This document shows, piece by piece, positions 11,201-21,517 of a DNA stretch of 64,000 nucleotides (position 1 is the first letter of the stretch; each line of letters begins with the position of its first letter). A program made the position numbers and the translations under genes. The stretch is from contig OX235271.1 of NCBI GenBank assembly GCA_944472155.2, positions 121,277,329-121,341,328 of the forward strand, given 5' to 3'. The notes beneath the pieces are model-generated. The model saw nothing but the letters and a program-made list of their open reading frames with translations. It was not told the origin of the DNA and ran no database searches. Source of the DNA: Trichobilharzia szidati (taxonomy: Eukaryota; Platyhelminthes; Trematoda; Strigeidida; Schistosomatidae).

Positions 11201-14083
11201 GATATGAGTGAGAGAAGCGAGCATTGTGAAGCAGGGAGTAGTGGAGAGGTGTTTGGTGCTAGCGTGGGAGTGGTGGGCAGTGCGCACCCAGTGTGTTTGG
11301 AAGCGAGGAGCTTCCGGGTGACAAGGCGAGCTCGTAGAGCATTCAGTCACTGGGACTCGACTCAATGGCCCATGAATTGTAACTCCTAGCAATTGGTGAT
11401 TTTAGCGCGACCACCAGCCAATGTCATGGTTGGCGAGTATTTGTGGTCACTGCCGACCGAGTGGACCCCACTGGTGACGACTTGTGAGTAGAAGTGCAGG
11501 CAACGTCGTCCTGCAGCCGCCAGTGACTAGCGAGCATCAGATTAATTTGCAGGAGTTTGTCTGTAGGGATTCGATTTGTTTGAAGTTTGATCACGGATTG
11601 ATATGAGTGAGAGAAGCGAGCATTGTGAAGCAGGGAGTAGTGGAGAGGTGTTTGGTGCTAGCGTGGGAGTGGTGGGCAGTGCGCACCCAGTGTGTTTGGA
11701 AGCGAGGAGCTTCCGGGTGACAAGGCGAGCTCGTAGAGCATTCAGTCACTGGGACTCGACTCAATGGCCCATGAATTGTAACTCCTAGCAATTGGTGATT
11801 TTAGCGCGACCACCAGCCAATGTCATGGTTGGCGAGTATTTGTGGTCACTGCCGACCGAGTGGACCCCACTGGTGACGACTTGTGAGTAGAAGTGCAGGC
11901 AACGTCGTCCTGCAGCCGCAGTGACTAGCGAGCATCAGATTAATTTGCAGGAGTTTGTCTGTAGGGATTCGATTTGTTTGAAGTTTGATCACGGATTGAT
12001 ATGAGTGAGAGAAGCGAGCATTGTGAAGCAGGGAGTAGTGGAGAGGTGTTTGGTGCTAGCGTGGGAGTGGTGGGCAGTGCGCACCCAGTGTGTTTGGAAG
12101 CGAGGAGCTTCCGGGTGACAAGGCGAGCTCGTAGAGCATTCAGTCACTGGGACTCGACTCAATGGCCCATGAATTGTAACTCCTAGCAATTGGTGATTTT
12201 AGCGCGACCACCAGCCAATGTCATGGTTGGCGAGTATTTGTGGTCACTGCCGACCGAGTGGACCCCACTGGTGACGACTTGTGAGTAGAAGTGCAGGCAA
12301 CGTCGTCCTGCAGCCAGTGACTAGCGAGCATCAGATTAATTTGCAGGAGTTTGTCTGTAGGGATTCGATTTGTTTGAAGTTTGATCACGGATTGATATGA
12401 GTGAGAGAAGCGAGCATTGTGAAGCAGGGAGTAGTGGAGAGGTGTTTGGTGCTAGCGTGGGAGTGGTGGGCAGTGCGCACCCAGTGTGTTTGGAAGCGAG
12501 GAGCTTCCGGGTGACAAGGCGAGCTCGTAGAGCATTCAGTCACTGGGACTCGACTCAATGGCCCATGAATTGTAACTCCTAGCAATTGGTGATTTTAGCG
12601 CGACCACCAGCCAATGTCATGGTTGGCGAGTATTTGTGGTCACTGCCGACCGAGTGGACCCCACTGGTGACGACTTGTGAGTAGAAGTGCAGGCAACGTC
12701 GTCCTGCAGCCAGTGACTAGCGAGCATCAGATTAATTTGCAGGAGTTTGTCTGTAGGGATTCGATTTGTTTGAAGTTTGATCACGGATTGATATGAGTGA
12801 GAGAAGCGAGCATTGTGAAGCAGGGAGTAGTGGAGAGGTGTTTGGTGCTAGCGTGGGAGTGGTGGGCAGTGCGCACCCAGTGTGTTTGGAAGCGAGGAGC
12901 TTCCGGGTGACAAGGCGAGCTCGTAGAGCATTCAGTCACTGGGACTCGACTCAATGGCCCATGAATTGTAACTCCTAGCAATTGGTGATTTTAGCGCGAC
13001 CACCAGCCAATGTCATGGTTGGCGAGTATTTGTGGTCACTGCCGACCGAGTGGACCCCACTGGTGACGACTTGTGAGTAGAAGTGCAGGCAACGTCGTCC
13101 TGCAGCCAGTGACTAGCGAGCATCAGATTAATTTGCAGGAGTTTGTCTGTAGGGATTCGATTTGTTTGAAGTTTGATCACGGATTGATATGAGTGAGAGA
13201 AGCGAGCATTGTGAAGCAGGGAGTAGTGGAGAGGTGTTTGGTGCTAGCGTGGGAGTGGTGGGCAGTGCGCACCCAGTGTGTTTGGAAGCGAGGAGCTTCC
13301 GGGTGACAAGGCGAGCTCGTAGAGCATTCAGTCACTGGGACTCGACTCAATGGCCCATGAATTGTAACTCCTAGCAATTGGTGATTTTAGCGCGACCACC
13401 AGCCAATGTCATGGTTGGCGAGTATTTGTGGTCACTGCCGACCGAGTGGACCCCACTGGTGACGACTTGTGAGTAGAAGTGCAGGCAACGTCGTCCTGCA
13501 GCCAGTGACTAGCGAGCATCAGATTAATTTGCAGGAGTTTGTCTGTAGGGATTCGATTTGTTTGAAGTTTGATCACGGATTGATATGAGTGAGAGAAGCG
13601 AGCATTGTGAAGCAGGGAGTAGTGGAGAGGTGTTTGGTGCTAGCGTGGGAGTGGTGGGCAGTGCGCACCCAGTGTGTTTGGAAGCGAGGAGCTTCCGGGT
13701 GACAAGGCGAGCTCGTAGAGCATTCAGTCACTGGGACTCGACTCAATGGCCCATGAATTGTAACTCCTAGCAATTGGTGATTTTAGCGCGACCACCAGCC
13801 AATGTCATGGTTGGCGAGTATTTGTGGTCACTGCCGACCGAGTGGACCCCACTGGTGACGACTTGTGAGTAGAAGTGCAGGCAACGTCGTCCTGCAGCCA
13901 GTGACTAGCGAGCATCAGATTAATTTGCAGGAGTTTGTCTGTAGGGATTCGATTTGTTTGAAGTTTGATCACGGATTGATATGAGTGAGAGAAGCGAGCA
14001 TTGTGAAGCAGGGAGTAGTGGAGAGGTGTTTGGTGCTAGCGTGGGAGTGGTGGGCAGTGCGCACCCAGTGTGTTTGGAAGCGA
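8215..14083. repeat. Tandem satellite array, 14.8 units of 396-399 bp
   Basis: Head-to-tail units start at 8215, 8614, 9013, 9412, 9811, 10207, 10603, 10999, 11398, 11797, 12195, 12591, 12987, 13383 and 13779 (the last is cut at 14083). Units are nearly identical. Size differences come from one site: CAGCCGCCAGTG (units 1-4, 8, 9), CAGCCGCAGTG (unit 10) and CAGCCAGTG (units 5-7, 11-15). Each unit contains, on the minus strand, a SINE-1-related body (CATGGGCCATTGAGTCG, CCAGTGACTGAATGCTC, CGAGCTTGCCTTG) plus about 90 bp not seen in the SINE-1 copies. Box B and the hammerhead-like core are destroyed. Every unit also has a 61-codon plus frame and a 66-codon minus frame, a by-product of near-identity. 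Confidence 0.95.
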
Positions 14084-14619
14084 TGTTAATTGGGGCGATT
14101 TTTCTCGGTGTTTCGTGTATATTTTCCTTTAGATTACCTGCTTTTTTTCTGTTTTTTTTCTTTTCTTTTCCGATCCACTTAGTTATTTTGGTTTTCTATA
14201 TCATTTAATCTTAACCTTGTTTTTTTCGCAGTTTTTTCTCCCTTGTCTGTTTATGTTTGCGAATTTCTCACTTATATGATAGTTAATTTCTTCTCATTTT
14301 GTGCTTCGATTTCTCTTTATTTTACTCTCCGCATCTGAGATGAATCCTTGAATTCATTTACTCTATTTTTTACCGGTGATTTTCTACTTCGTGCATTGAT
14401 GAAGATGTTCAATAGCACACACCTCGTGAATTCTGGATTTCTCTTTTCTTGATATAACACCACTGTAAACCCACTTTGCCTTGATTTTGCCGATGCAATT
14501 TTTCATGACTTCTCAGAACTCCTTCAGGATATCCTTCCAGTAGTCATGAATGAACTGAAGATGTATATTTAGATTATAACCTGGATTTTGGTATTTGTAT
14601 TAATTTTGATTTAGATCCT
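14084..14619. other. T-rich flank, no gene
   Basis: Abrupt change from array to T-rich DNA at 14084, including pyrimidine runs at 14140-14175. No coding or repeat signal is recognised until the LINE at 14620. Confidence 0.6.
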
Positions 14620-15996
14620 TCAGTTAACTCTGCAAGAACTGGAGAGGAACCATTCTCCTGTCGACGCCAATTAAAATTCTGAGTCGCATAATCCTGGAGA
14701 TGATAAAGGACCTACTGGATACAGAATTCCGACCAGAACAAGCTGGATTCAGGAAAGGCAAATCATGTTCTGACCAAATTGCAACTCTACGCATCATCAT
14801 CACGGAACAAAGCATTGAATGGCAATCAAACCTCTACCTCAACTTTATAGACTTTGAGAAGGCCTTCGATGAACAGCGTTGACCGCGAAGTAATTTGGAA
14901 ACTACTCAAGTACTACGGCGTACCCCAAATATTCATCAACCTTATTCAACAGCTGTACGACAACGGCACATGTCAAGTGATCCACAACGGAAAACTCAGC
15001 GAGGCGTTTAAAGTGAACACAGGAGTCAGACAAGGGTGCTTATTATCACCAATGATATTCCTAATTGTGGTGGACTGGATTATGCGTCAGACAGTGGGAA
15101 ACGAGAAGACAGGGATATCCTGGACCGACGTGAAGAACTTAGAAGACCTGGATTTTGCGGATGATTTATGTTTGATGTCACACAAAATCGAAGACTTACA
15201 AGCGAAAACCGACAAACTGGTGGGAGAAGCAGCAAAGACAGGACTCCAGGTGAACATAGACAAGACGGAAGTTATGAAGATAACCAACCAACCAGCAACA
15301 ACAACAGCAGCAGCAACATCCAGCGCCAATCACCATCAACGGGAGGGATTTGAAAGAAGTTTCTTCATTCACTTATCTAGGGAGCATTGTCTCAACTACA
15401 GGAGGAACGGACAAGGATGTCAAATCGAGAATCGGGAAGGCGAGAAACACATTCATCAACCTGAAACCAATCTGGAAATCTTCGTCACTCAGCATCAACA
15501 ACAAAATTCGGATTTTCAATACAAACGTCAAGTCAATTTTGCTTTACGGATCAGAAACTTGGTGGGTCACAAACAATGAGTATTTCCAACAGCCTGTTGC
15601 AGACCTTTATCAACAACAACTGTCTTCGCTCTTTACTGAAGATCAGATGGCCGGAAAGAATCACCGACAAGAAACTATGGGGGCAAACAAAACAAGAACC
15701 AATCGCCCAACAAATATGCAGGAGAAAGTGGAGATGGATTGGACACTCGCTGAGGAGGTCGTCGAGTGACATCGCGCGTCAGACCAATGCTCGAGTGGAA
15801 CCCGAAAGGGAAGCGGCGAGTGGGACGTCCAAGGGTGACATGGAGGAGATCGTGTGAGGAGGAGATGAAACAGTATGGAATAACATGGACGCAAGTGAAA
15901 AGTACAGCACAAGACAGAAGAAAGTGGAGACGTGCAGTTGAAGCATTATGTTCCACTAGGAACCCAAGGGAACAATAATAATATAATAATAATAAT
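14620..15996 (+). mobile_element. RTE-like (SR2-type) LINE, 5'-truncated, frame-broken
   Basis: The reverse transcriptase reads in order: CKNWRGTILLSTPIKILSR (from 14631), EFRPEQAGFRKGKSCSDQIA, NLYLNFIDFEKAFD, then after a frameshift near 14868 VNTGVRQGCLLSP and DLDFADDLCLMS (FADD is the catalytic motif), and after another shift near 15345 SFTYLGSIVSTTGG and LLYGSETW. The C-terminal part reads GKRRVGRPRVTWRRSCEEEM. The 5' end (endonuclease) is missing. The element ends with an (AATAAT)-type tail at 15972-15996, as RTE-clade elements do. A CAA/CAG-type triplet expansion lies inside the coding region at 15297-15315. At least three frameshifts make it non-functional. RTE/SR2 assignment is from motif reading and the tail. 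Confidence 0.85.
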
Positions 15997-15999
15997 GAA

Positions 16000-16605
16000 C
16001 TAACAACAGTTAAATGTCAATGATAACCAGGAGGCACTAGACAGTCGTCTCTCCTTAATTTGTAACTCTTTGGCAGTAAATACCTACAACCACTAAGCGA
16101 ATAGAAAAAGTCACGATACCAAGTTCGTTGACCATTCAGCCTCTAGTGTAATAATTCTTCGAATATTTTCCTGAAATCTAAACTCTACTTTAATATAGAT
16201 TCTTAAGAAGTTTTAACCTACTTTAACAGATAATTTATGCAAGGATTAAAGCTTACATTTTTCATTATTAACGTTTTATTTATTACGTTACCTGGTTGAC
16301 GAAAACGAACAAAATTTTCAAGTGACGCACTAGTTTTAAAAGCCTTTTTAAATGTATCCCGTGATAATATTTATTGCCTATATGAATTAAAAGATGACTT
16401 GTTTTATTTTATTAATTTTAAAGTAGAAATTTTAATCAGATTCTTTACTTGTTTATGATCCACAGCTCTATATTTTTTGCAGTTTACTTAAAAATACATC
16501 AGTTCATCCATTACTATTCGACTTTGATATTCATCTGTTTCCATTTTTGTCGCTATGATTAACTGCAGTCCTGTGTTAGCATATTAATTTCCTTCTGTTG
16601 AGATT
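16000..16605. other. AT-rich spacer, no feature
   Basis: Between two oppositely oriented LINE fragments. No coding or repeat signal is recognised. Confidence 0.5.
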
Positions 16606-16609
16606 TGTT

Positions 16610-17200
16610 TTTATTGTTTCTTCTAGCTCCTTGAGGAATATAGGGTTTCAGCCTCATGTCTCCATTGTATTCGGTCCTTCATCTGGCTCCAAGTCTGCCC
16701 ACATGCTTTCATCTCCTCCTCGCATGACCTCCCTCATGTCACCCTCGGAAGACCAACTCGCCGCCTTCCAATCGGGTTCCACTCAAGCGATGGCCTAGCG
16801 TGTGATGTCACTCACACTTGATGGTTTATTTTTTTAGAGTATGGCCAATCCACCTCCATTTGTTCCTGCATATTTGTTGCACAGTTGGTTTCTGGTTGGC
16901 TCACCTGCAGAGACTCCTGCTGCTGATCTTTTCTAGCCATCAGATCTTGAGTAGTATTGAGGAAAAACAGCTGTTGATGAAGATCTGTAGTTTGTTTGAA
17001 GTATCCTTCGTGTCGCTCCATGTCTCTGATCCGCATAGTAGCGCTGACTTCACGTTGGAGTTGAAAATTCGGATCTTATTTATCATGCTGAGTGCTGTTG
17101 ATCTCCACGGAGACTTGAGAGTAATGAAAGCTTGCCTTGCTTTTTCGATCCTTGCTTTGATATCCTCATCAGTTCCGTCCACTTGTAGTTGAAACGATGC
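16610..17200 (-). mobile_element. RTE-like LINE 3' fragment, reversed
   Basis: Minus strand 17182-16940 reads MDGTDEDIKARIEKARQAF, then STALSMINKIRIFNSNVKSA and LLCGSETW, homologous to the YLGSIV...LLYGSETW part of the LINE at 14620. It continues to the VGRPRVTW-type C-terminus and a 3' end near 16615 that resembles the other LINE tails (TATTCCTCAAGGAGC). Frames are broken. It is a separate, diverged copy. Confidence 0.8.
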
Positions 17201-17680
17201 TTCCCATGTATGTAAAAGAGGTTGCTTCTTTTAGATTTCGCCCACTTATGCTGTTGAGAACTGACTATTAACCTTTATTTCCATCAAAACAAGAAAAACA
17301 ATTTTTATGGTATACAATGTACATATTTTATTTCGAGGCTTCTATTTAATTGCAAACAGCCATAAAATGTATATAATATTCACAAACTAAGAACAGACAC
17401 TTTTGTTTTATTCACAAGTTTAACATGACAGTCAGTGTCTACGAAAACGACAATAGGGTGAAATATGATCCCTTAATCAGTTACAGATAATACCAACAAT
17501 AGTGTTTATTTATCATAAGTTTGGTAGAAAAATCGTGCAGCTTTGATATGCGGTTTTAAGGTGAAAACACTAACTAACTAGTTATATACAGGAAAAAAGA
17601 TTACACACAAGAAAGCATTCAGAAGTGATTTGAAATCAACTAAGCCAGATAATATCAGTAGATTGAAAATTGACCACAGT

Positions 17681-17681
<1 letters not shown>

Positions 17682-17716
<35 letters not shown>
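17682..17716. repeat. (TAA)n microsatellite
   Basis: About eleven uninterrupted AAT triplets. This could be the residual tail of an RTE-type insertion, since the LINE copies here end in the same triplet, but no LINE body abuts it directly. Confidence 0.85.
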
Positions 17717-17717
<1 letters not shown>

Positions 17718-18399
17718 TAGAAAAAAACAACAGACTATCAGAAGTTGAACAATTATTGTAAGTGTAAACAGTGACTCATCACTGTTTCTTCCTGTCTACA
17801 CAGGTTTGCTTTGAGTCCCCTGATGGCAGCATATGTAGCAAATTGAAGTAAAGTTGAATATTTTTGTTTATTGAAAGTCGTAACTGCTGTTTGTGAATAT
17901 CCATTTTGTGTCCCGATTGGATTAAATGTCAACCAACAACATTGATAATTCACTGAGAACGTTTGACTTCCATGCATTTTGTAATATGTTCGGAAAAGCG
18001 ACTAGGTGCTCATCCTTCTACCTTCCCAATATGAATTGATGCAGGCTTCTTCTCGACTGTAACTGCGCTTTTCCTCAACCTAATTTGTTTCCGCATCAAT
18101 ATGTGAATTTTTTTAGTATACCCATCTTCAAACTATTCATACAATCCATCTTCCGTCCTGTCCCTCCAGTAATGTCCTGACCAGTCCTTCTCTGTATTTT
18201 ATTGGGCAGCTATTAGAATAGTTTGATTACTGTTTGGTTTAAGTATTCTTGTGATGCATTTGTCCCTCGACTGTGTTATCATTGCACCTTCAGAAACGGA
18301 AACTGATCCTTACATTAGTATTCCATTGTGAAACCATATTGTATATTGTTCGAAATTCAGAATAATTTACAAACGTGTTCCATGTCCTAGCAAATCACG

Positions 18400-18820
18400 A
18401 ATGTATCGTCTACGTACCTTTTATGAAGTTCGCTTTCTTCACTTGCAGATCTCATATCGTTTTTTTCCACATTTCCTACAAACACATCAGCAAGAAGTGA
18501 TCCCGAAGGACTTCCCACAGCTACTCCACCAATCTGTCTCTAAAGTTTATTATTGAAACGAAACTGTACATCTTTCGCACATGACATTAAAGGTTTCCGC
18601 ATATCTTATTCTGACTTACCGTAAACTTTTAATGCCAACGTCATTAAATATGCTGATGGCTGAGCGATTCCTGTTCCATTTGTTTCTGCTTTAGATTTTT
18701 TTGAAATGAATGGTTTCGTACTAAAGGGAAACCAATAGTCTTTTTCAAATAACCACAAAATGAACCTCTATAAATGTCAAACTGTTAGTTTTAGTTTCAG
18801 GTGAGAACATGATTCTTGTA
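18400..18820 (-). mobile_element. PLE reverse transcriptase fragment, reversed
   Basis: The minus strand reads QIGGVAVGSPSGSLLADVFV, then LHKRYVDDTFV: the DGVAMGSPLGPLLA and YVDDT motifs of PLE reverse transcriptases. The upstream part (higher coordinates) is stop-broken; the downstream part fades near 18400. No GIY-YIG domain is attached. Confidence 0.8.
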
Positions 18821-19739
18821 ATATCCACAGCACTGTGGTAGGAAATAAGTCAGATATTATCTACGTAGGTGTCAGTTTTCCTTCCTATCTTTGTTGGTTG
18901 TCACATATGTTGTTTATATCTAAAAAAAATCTTACGTTTTACTTACCCTATAAGGAAGTTGAGACACTCGGCCATAGCTCAACCTTTTCTCTTACAACAT
19001 ATCAATGTATGTGTTTCATCCATTCTTCTTAATTTTTCCCTCTCTTTCTCTTCTAAACTTCTGCAAATAGGCTACTTTATTACATAGAAGCTGAAGGCTA
19101 ATAACCGGGGTTAATGGTTTGCCTTCTATCCAGCTAATTTATGGTGTTGTTGATCCACATGAGAGAATATATGTCGTGTCTTCTGACAGCTAGTTTACTT
19201 TCTTGAACTTGAAGTCAAAGAGGACGCTTACTCTGACCAATATAATGTTCATCATAGTTCGTGAAATTTATTTTTTAAGTGGTATTGATGTTGTTTTCTT
19301 TAGTTGTTGAGACTTTTGGTTTGCATAGTACTAAATGAAGTGATTGTGTTAGTTTGTGTGAGATTACTACCACAAATAGTTCTAGTATTCTAGCCGTTAT
19401 TTCAAAATGAATTCAGGTGGTTACTGTGGGTGGTTTCTTGCATACAGATGCATGTAGATGACACCAATTTGACTGCACAAATTTCGAAATTTTAAACAGA
19501 CAAGACATAAAAACTGCCAGGGAATTCCCGAAAGCCTGATACTCACACGAATCAGCGATCAGCAGACACGCTATTGCAGATCAAATTTATCAACTGATAA
19601 ATAATAAGTCACACGATATAAAAGTCAAATTATAAGCCACTGAAAAAGATCAATACTAACGCAAATTAATAACCAATCACGACAGCCATTGCCAGGAGGT
19701 GAGGTTATATCATTCGCGGCGAATCCAACCAGGTTTACC

Positions 19740-19830
19740 TCATACTGAAGCCTGAGCTGAAGATGTTGTCCAGAAGGGTAATAAAAGCGTCGCAGTTTAA
19801 CCACTCAGCTCAGAAAACGTAAACATATTG
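19740..19830 (+). repeat. Repeat with hammerhead-like hairpin (copy 1)
   Basis: GCTGAAGATGTTGTCCAGAA, followed by a GGGTAA-type strand and AAAAGC, at 19756-19788, framed by CTGAGCTGA (19754-19762) and its reverse complement TCAGCTCAG (19805-19813). A second copy lies at 41535-41620, where the hairpin TTGTCC-AGAA-GGACGA is better preserved and followed by TGAAAGC. Family unknown. Confidence 0.5.
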
Positions 19831-20386
19831 AAATCATCCACCTGAGCTACATATTTTCTCTATTCGCTCACACTATATGTATTTACGTGGTTCACGGTTG
19901 TGCAAGTTTGAAATGAATCAGTACGCACATATGTTTGATATTAATGGAACCAAATATAACAAATAGCTATAAATGCACAAATTTGTAACCAGAAGATAGA
20001 TTTGTCTTAAGCTATTACAAACAGATATACTCCTTTAAAATGTAAACCATACCGAATTCCTCCAGACCACTACAGTCAAGGAACACTAAACAGTTGTTTC
20101 AACCTAGTCTAGGTCTTCTAGAAGGTACCTTCACAAAGTTCAGAATATCTGATCTGTTAATGGAATCACTAACACTCAGCCACTTTATTAAAATTCAAAG
20201 GAAATGATGGACGGCTATGTCTTTCAAGTTTCGGCTTGATTATCTATGATATTAGATGGATGTAATGGAAAGTACAAGTTTCGAACTTGCAGAAGAATGA
20301 TTTTGTAATGCTAAAGAATTTCAAACTAAAATGAAACACTTGTTTAACATGGTTACATTTTGAGTATTTCTCTAATTTTTTAAATT

Positions 20387-21517
20387 ATGAAGAAAATAAA
20401 AGACAGATTCAGCGAAGAAAATTTTCTTTATCGACGAATTCATCTCCAGAGGCTGTACAATCGTATTTATACTTACAAAAATATATAGTGGTCTATTATT
20501 AAGTAATAGGGGATGACATAATTGATATAATTACTCAGAAGTGGCTTTAGAAGTGAAAACTAAAAGTTGTGAATTACGTGGTACTCAACGGAACAAAGAT
20601 AGAAATTTGATAAGGTTAAAATTGCTACTGAGTCAGAATAAAGGCATTTGAGTGTCAATTTAACAAGTGTGAAGAGGGTGTGAAAGTATACAAAAGGAGC
20701 ATATGAGAGCGATAATAGTGAATTAATTATTAAAGCAAAGGCAAACTAAAAGTAAGATTAAAAATTACAAAAAAGAAAAGAAAAAAACAAAATTGTTTTT
20801 ACAGGGAACGATTAGTGAGAAGGTTAAGACCAAGGTAGAATAAGAGGCTGGACAAACGTTTTCTGTATACAGAGTTCCGGGCTGCATTGATGAATTGCCA
20901 GCGCCTCTGCCATACACAAAAACCGAAACCTGACGCCCTTTGTACCATTTGACTTCACTTTGTAGATTATCTTAAAAGACGACTCCGGTGGAGCTACGTG
21001 GCTTGAGTTCACCAAATGCTCGAGAATTGAGCTAGTAATTGTCTTACACTGTCTCTTTGCTAACCATGCCGGATAATGTTCAGAGATGCGTTTGGAAAGC
21101 GTGCGCTTTGTGCGCCAATATAACTAGCTTCACACGAGCAGGTGAATTTATAAACACACATTGAGGTGGCCCAAAGTGGCAGTTTATCCTTCACACATCC
21201 GTTGATCATTTGTCGGCTGTAGAAATTGAAATAGAAATTGTTAAATTGACACTCAAATACCTATATTCTGACTCAATAACAATTTTAACCTTATCAAATT
21301 TCTATCTTTGTTCCGTTGAGTACCACGTAATTCACAACTTTTAGTTTTCACTTCTAAAGCCACTTCTGAGTAATTATATCAATTATGTCATCCCCTATTA
21401 CTTAATAATAGACCACTATATATTTTTGTAAGTATAAATACGATTGTACAGCCTCTGGAGATGAATTCGTCGATAAAGAAAATTTTCTTCGCTGAATCTG
21501 TCTTTTATTTTCTTCAT
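20387..21517 (-). mobile_element. PLE 3' fragment between 280-bp inverted arms
   Basis: The left arm 20387-20666 and right arm 21238-21517 are near-perfect reverse complements (the outer ends read ATGAAGAAAATAAAAGACAG). Between them, on the minus strand at about 21180-20820, is the end of a PLE open frame: FTCSCEASYIGAQSARFP (GIY-YIG endonuclease start), then MAEALAIHQCSPELCIQKTF and VQPLILPW, the usual PLE C-terminus. PLEs can carry terminal repeats in inverted orientation, so this is a truncated PLE that lacks RT. Frames are broken between the GIY-YIG start and the C-terminus. Confidence 0.85.

Noticed and set aside
8408..13773. Repeated 61-codon (plus) and 66-codon (minus) open frames, one pair per array unit
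   Set aside because: They exist because the units are nearly identical copies of a tRNA-derived SINE. There is no splice, start-context or domain support, and both strands are open at once.
8215..14083. CRISPR-like array
   Set aside because: Units are about 397 bp with no spacers, in a eukaryotic genome with introns; it is an ordinary satellite.
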